Positions 6,438 through 7,830 of a DNA stretch of 7,830 nucleotides are shown here, piece by piece. Each line of letters opens with the position of its first letter. Within the stretch, counting starts at the first letter, position 1. Under the pieces are notes generated by a model. The model searched no databases. It had not been told where the DNA came from and saw only the letters and a list, made by a program, of their open reading frames with translations. Source of the DNA: Acidobacteriaceae bacterium (lineage in GTDB: Bacteria; Acidobacteriota; Terriglobia; Terriglobales; Acidobacteriaceae); NCBI GenBank assembly GCA_027306745.1, contig DAHUZD010000049.1:1-7830 (forward strand). Reading direction: 5' to 3'. The position numbers and the translations under genes are program-made.

Positions 6438-7423
6438 CAGTGCTCCATTGGCGCAGCGGGCGTGTAGGGTTGAAAGCCATAGCTGCGATAGATGGCCTGC
6501 GCTTGCGGGGATTGCAAGTAAGCAATCCACGCCTGCGCCGCCTGTGCATGTGTGGCATTGCGCACGACCGCTGCCGCATAAATGGCCGTGGTGTTCTGTG
6601 CTGCGGGGATTGCTATGCCAACGAGCGGATTACCGATGCTCTCTTGGAACTTCGCTTCCGAGGCCCAGACCACGCCCGCATCGGACTGGTCGGCAAGGAT
6701 GCGCATCGGCGTTTCGCGGTGGTGGATGTGCGTCAGAAATGTTGTGCCGCTCTGCACCTTGGTCTGGTAGACGCTTTGTTCCAGCGCCGCGCCGCCTGCT
6801 TTGCGCAGAGAGGCTTGAATCTGGCGCGCAACGCCTTCCCACGCTGGATTGGGCATGGAGAGGCGCACATCGGGACGGCCTAAATCGCGCAGCGAGTGAA
6901 TCCCCTTGGGATTGCCTGCGCGCACGAGTATCGCCAGATCGTTGGTGGCGTAGGCGACAGGCGTGGCGACGATTTGCTTTAGCTCCATGGCTTGCAGCGC
7001 GCGTAGGCCAGCCTCCATCACATCGGGTGCGACACGCAATGTGAAGTTGCCAAGCGTGAGCGTGTTGTCGGCGGCGATCTGTGCGCGCAGAATTCCCGGC
7101 GGCAGCGTCTCGTAAAAAATGTGTCCGCGCAGTTCTGGATGCTGCGCGGTAAAGCCGGAAATCAACTGCGGCAGCACGAAGAATTGATTGCCGCCGATGA
7201 AGAGCACCAGCCTGGCATCAGCGGGATTGCCGTGTAGGTCAGGGATGTTGTCGATGTCGGCCACAGAAAAGCTGTAGCCGCGCGCGGTTGCTGGGTTGTT
7301 GTGCCCAGCGCTCCACGGGGGCGTGGGCGACGGTGCGGGGAGAGGCTGCGCTTGCAGCCCCGCTCCGCACAAAAGGAAAAAGATTGCCAGCAGCGCTGGC
7401 GCACATCGCTGCAACGTTCGCAT
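6437..7423 (-). CDS. Exported ModA-like substrate-binding protein
   Basis: A 328-residue periplasmic binding protein with a signal peptide (hydrophobic core about 9-24, cleavage near LQAQ, 23-26). A Pro-rich linker is followed by DIDNIPDLHGNP (56-67), FIGGNQFFVLPQL (75-87) and YETLPPGIL (104-112). The second half has the type-2 binding fold pattern seen in molybdate/anion-binding proteins: YATNDLAILVRAGNP (158-172), DLGRPDVRLSMPNPAWEG (180-197) and ADQSDAGVVWASEA (244-257). THIHHRETP (231-239) is a striking His-rich motif not typical of ModA. Its ligand is unknown; an oxyanion or sulfur compound is possible. AGGAG (7431-7435) lies seven bases before ATG 7423. It follows the edge gene by 18 nt and its stop overlaps the cytochrome start. 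No permease or ATPase is nearby, so a role with the cytochrome rather than in ABC import is suggested. Naming it modA would be premature. Confidence 0.87.
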   Translation of the reverse strand: MRTLQRCAPALLAIFFLLCGAGLQAQPLPAPSPTPPWSAGHNNPATARGYSFSVADIDNIPDLHGNPADARLVLFIGGNQFFVLPQLISGFTAQHPELRGHIFYETLPPGILRAQIAADNTLTLGNFTLRVAPDVMEAGLRALQAMELKQIVATPVAYATNDLAILVRAGNPKGIHSLRDLGRPDVRLSMPNPAWEGVARQIQASLRKAGGAALEQSVYQTKVQSGTTFLTHIHHRETPMRILADQSDAGVVWASEAKFQESIGNPLVGIAIPAAQNTTAIYAAAVVRNATHAQAAQAWIAYLQSPQAQAIYRSYGFQPYTPAAPMEH

Positions 7424-7430
7424 CGTGCAA

Positions 7431-7435
7431 CTCCT
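7431..7435 (-). promoter_or_regulatory. Ribosome binding site of the substrate-binding protein gene
   Basis: On the minus strand AGGAG lies seven bases before ATG 7423, inside the 18-nt gap after the stop of the preceding gene. It fixes the start and leaves no room for a separate promoter, supporting one transcript for the three minus-strand genes. Confidence 0.8.
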
Positions 7436-7441
7436 GACGGG

Positions 7442-7830
7442 CTAAATGGTGATGTAGCTGAAGTGGCCTTCGCTCTGCAGCAGCGCAATCGCAGCCACCA
7501 TCGACGGCACAATCAACACTCCGGGCAGGGCGTGGCTTTGCAGGTCTTGCACCACTTCCTCCGGCTTTTGCGTCAGCTTGTTGTGGGCGATTAGCGCACG
7601 CGCCTGCGCTTCCGTGGCCGTGTGGCAACTTAAAAAGCGCACGCCACGCCGTTGCAACGCCTGGATGCTGGTATCGTGGTAAACCGATGCGCCATCATTG
7701 GGGTCTTGCGAGGCATAGGTTGGCGGATTGCCCGCCTTGCTCTCGTAGTAAATGTTGCGCGTGGCCGGCTTGTCGGTCTTTGGATCGTTGATCTTGAGCC
7801 ATGCCCCGATCTGATACTTTTCCCAAATGG
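7442..7830 (-). CDS. Conserved protein of unknown function, 5' part beyond the window; possible DsrE-like C-terminal region
   Basis: Only the last 128 codons are in view; the frame stays open to the window edge at 7830, so the start lies outside. A TTG at 7657 is merely internal. The visible part opens with WEKYQIGAWLKI, then a polar stretch (NPPTYASQDPNDGASVYHD), then a compact alpha/beta ending: SIQALQRRGVRFLSCHTATE, a helical segment, LPGVLIVPSMVAAIALLQSEG and YITI. The strand ending in Cys-His (codons 7622-7627), followed by an LPGVLIVPS strand and a final helix, recalls DsrE/DsrF-like sulfur-handling folds, but this is judged by eye and tentative. It is the first gene in view of the operon with the binding protein (18 nt downstream) and the TsdA-like cytochrome. 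Whether it is exported cannot be seen because the N-terminus is missing. Confidence 0.75.
   Translation of the reverse strand, partial: IWEKYQIGAWLKINDPKTDKPATRNIYYESKAGNPPTYASQDPNDGASVYHDTSIQALQRRGVRFLSCHTATEAQARALIAHNKLTQKPEEVVQDLQSHALPGVLIVPSMVAAIALLQSEGHFSYITI

Noticed and set aside
6438..6530. N-terminal extension of the diheme cytochrome to 6530
   Set aside because: The extension overlaps the binding-protein gene by 93 bases and lacks any exported character; the TGATG start with GGAG is far better.
6253..7044. Plus-strand open frame (263 codons) opposite the cytochrome and binding-protein genes
   Set aside because: Arg/Cys/Pro-rich shadow product with no family resemblance; both minus-strand genes there have strong motifs.
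6437..7423. Naming the binding protein modA and linking it to moaA as a molybdenum locus
   Set aside because: The genes are over 5 kb apart on opposite strands, no modBC is present, and the binding protein shows motifs unlike typical ModA.
1..7830. CRISPR array, insertion sequence, prophage or attachment site at the tRNA
   Set aside because: No repeat-spacer pattern, transposase or integrase, terminal inverted repeats, or second copy of the tRNA 3' end was seen.

Overview
The window looks like chromosomal DNA from an Acidobacteriota species, probably Terriglobia/Acidobacteriaceae. The best clue is an outer-membrane TonB-dependent receptor with an N-terminal carboxypeptidase-regulatory-like domain, a type greatly expanded in that phylum. 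High-GC coding sequence, AGGAG-type ribosome binding sites and a GAF-GGDEF signalling protein agree with this, but there is no phylogenetic marker gene, so the assignment is inference.

Region 1 (1-1305, + strand): a tRNA-Ala(CGC) gene with encoded CCA, then, 49 nt on, moaA, the radical-SAM enzyme that starts molybdenum cofactor synthesis. No other cofactor genes are in view.

Region 2 (1306-5621, + strand): a 133-nt spacer rich in short palindromes leads to a GAF-GGDEF diguanylate cyclase that lacks the usual product-inhibition site. It is followed by a small membrane-anchored His/Cys-rich protein resembling DUF2946 proteins, and then by an 875-residue TonB-dependent receptor. The small protein and receptor may form a metal-handling or metal-uptake pair (inference).

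Region 3 (5622-7830, - strand): a tight operon running the other way and meeting the receptor gene stop codon to stop codon with no base between. In transcription order it holds a conserved protein cut by the window edge, with a possible DsrE-like ending. Next is an exported ModA-like substrate-binding protein with a conspicuous THIHHRETP motif. Last is a membrane-anchored diheme cytochrome c of the thiosulfate dehydrogenase (TsdA) type, translationally coupled through a TGATG overlap. No ABC permease or ATPase is in view. The set suggests a periplasmic redox module acting on a sulfur compound or other oxyanion, with the binding protein serving the cytochrome rather than a transporter. This is the most interesting part of the window, and its function is unproven. 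No stretch above 300 bases lacks a gene.
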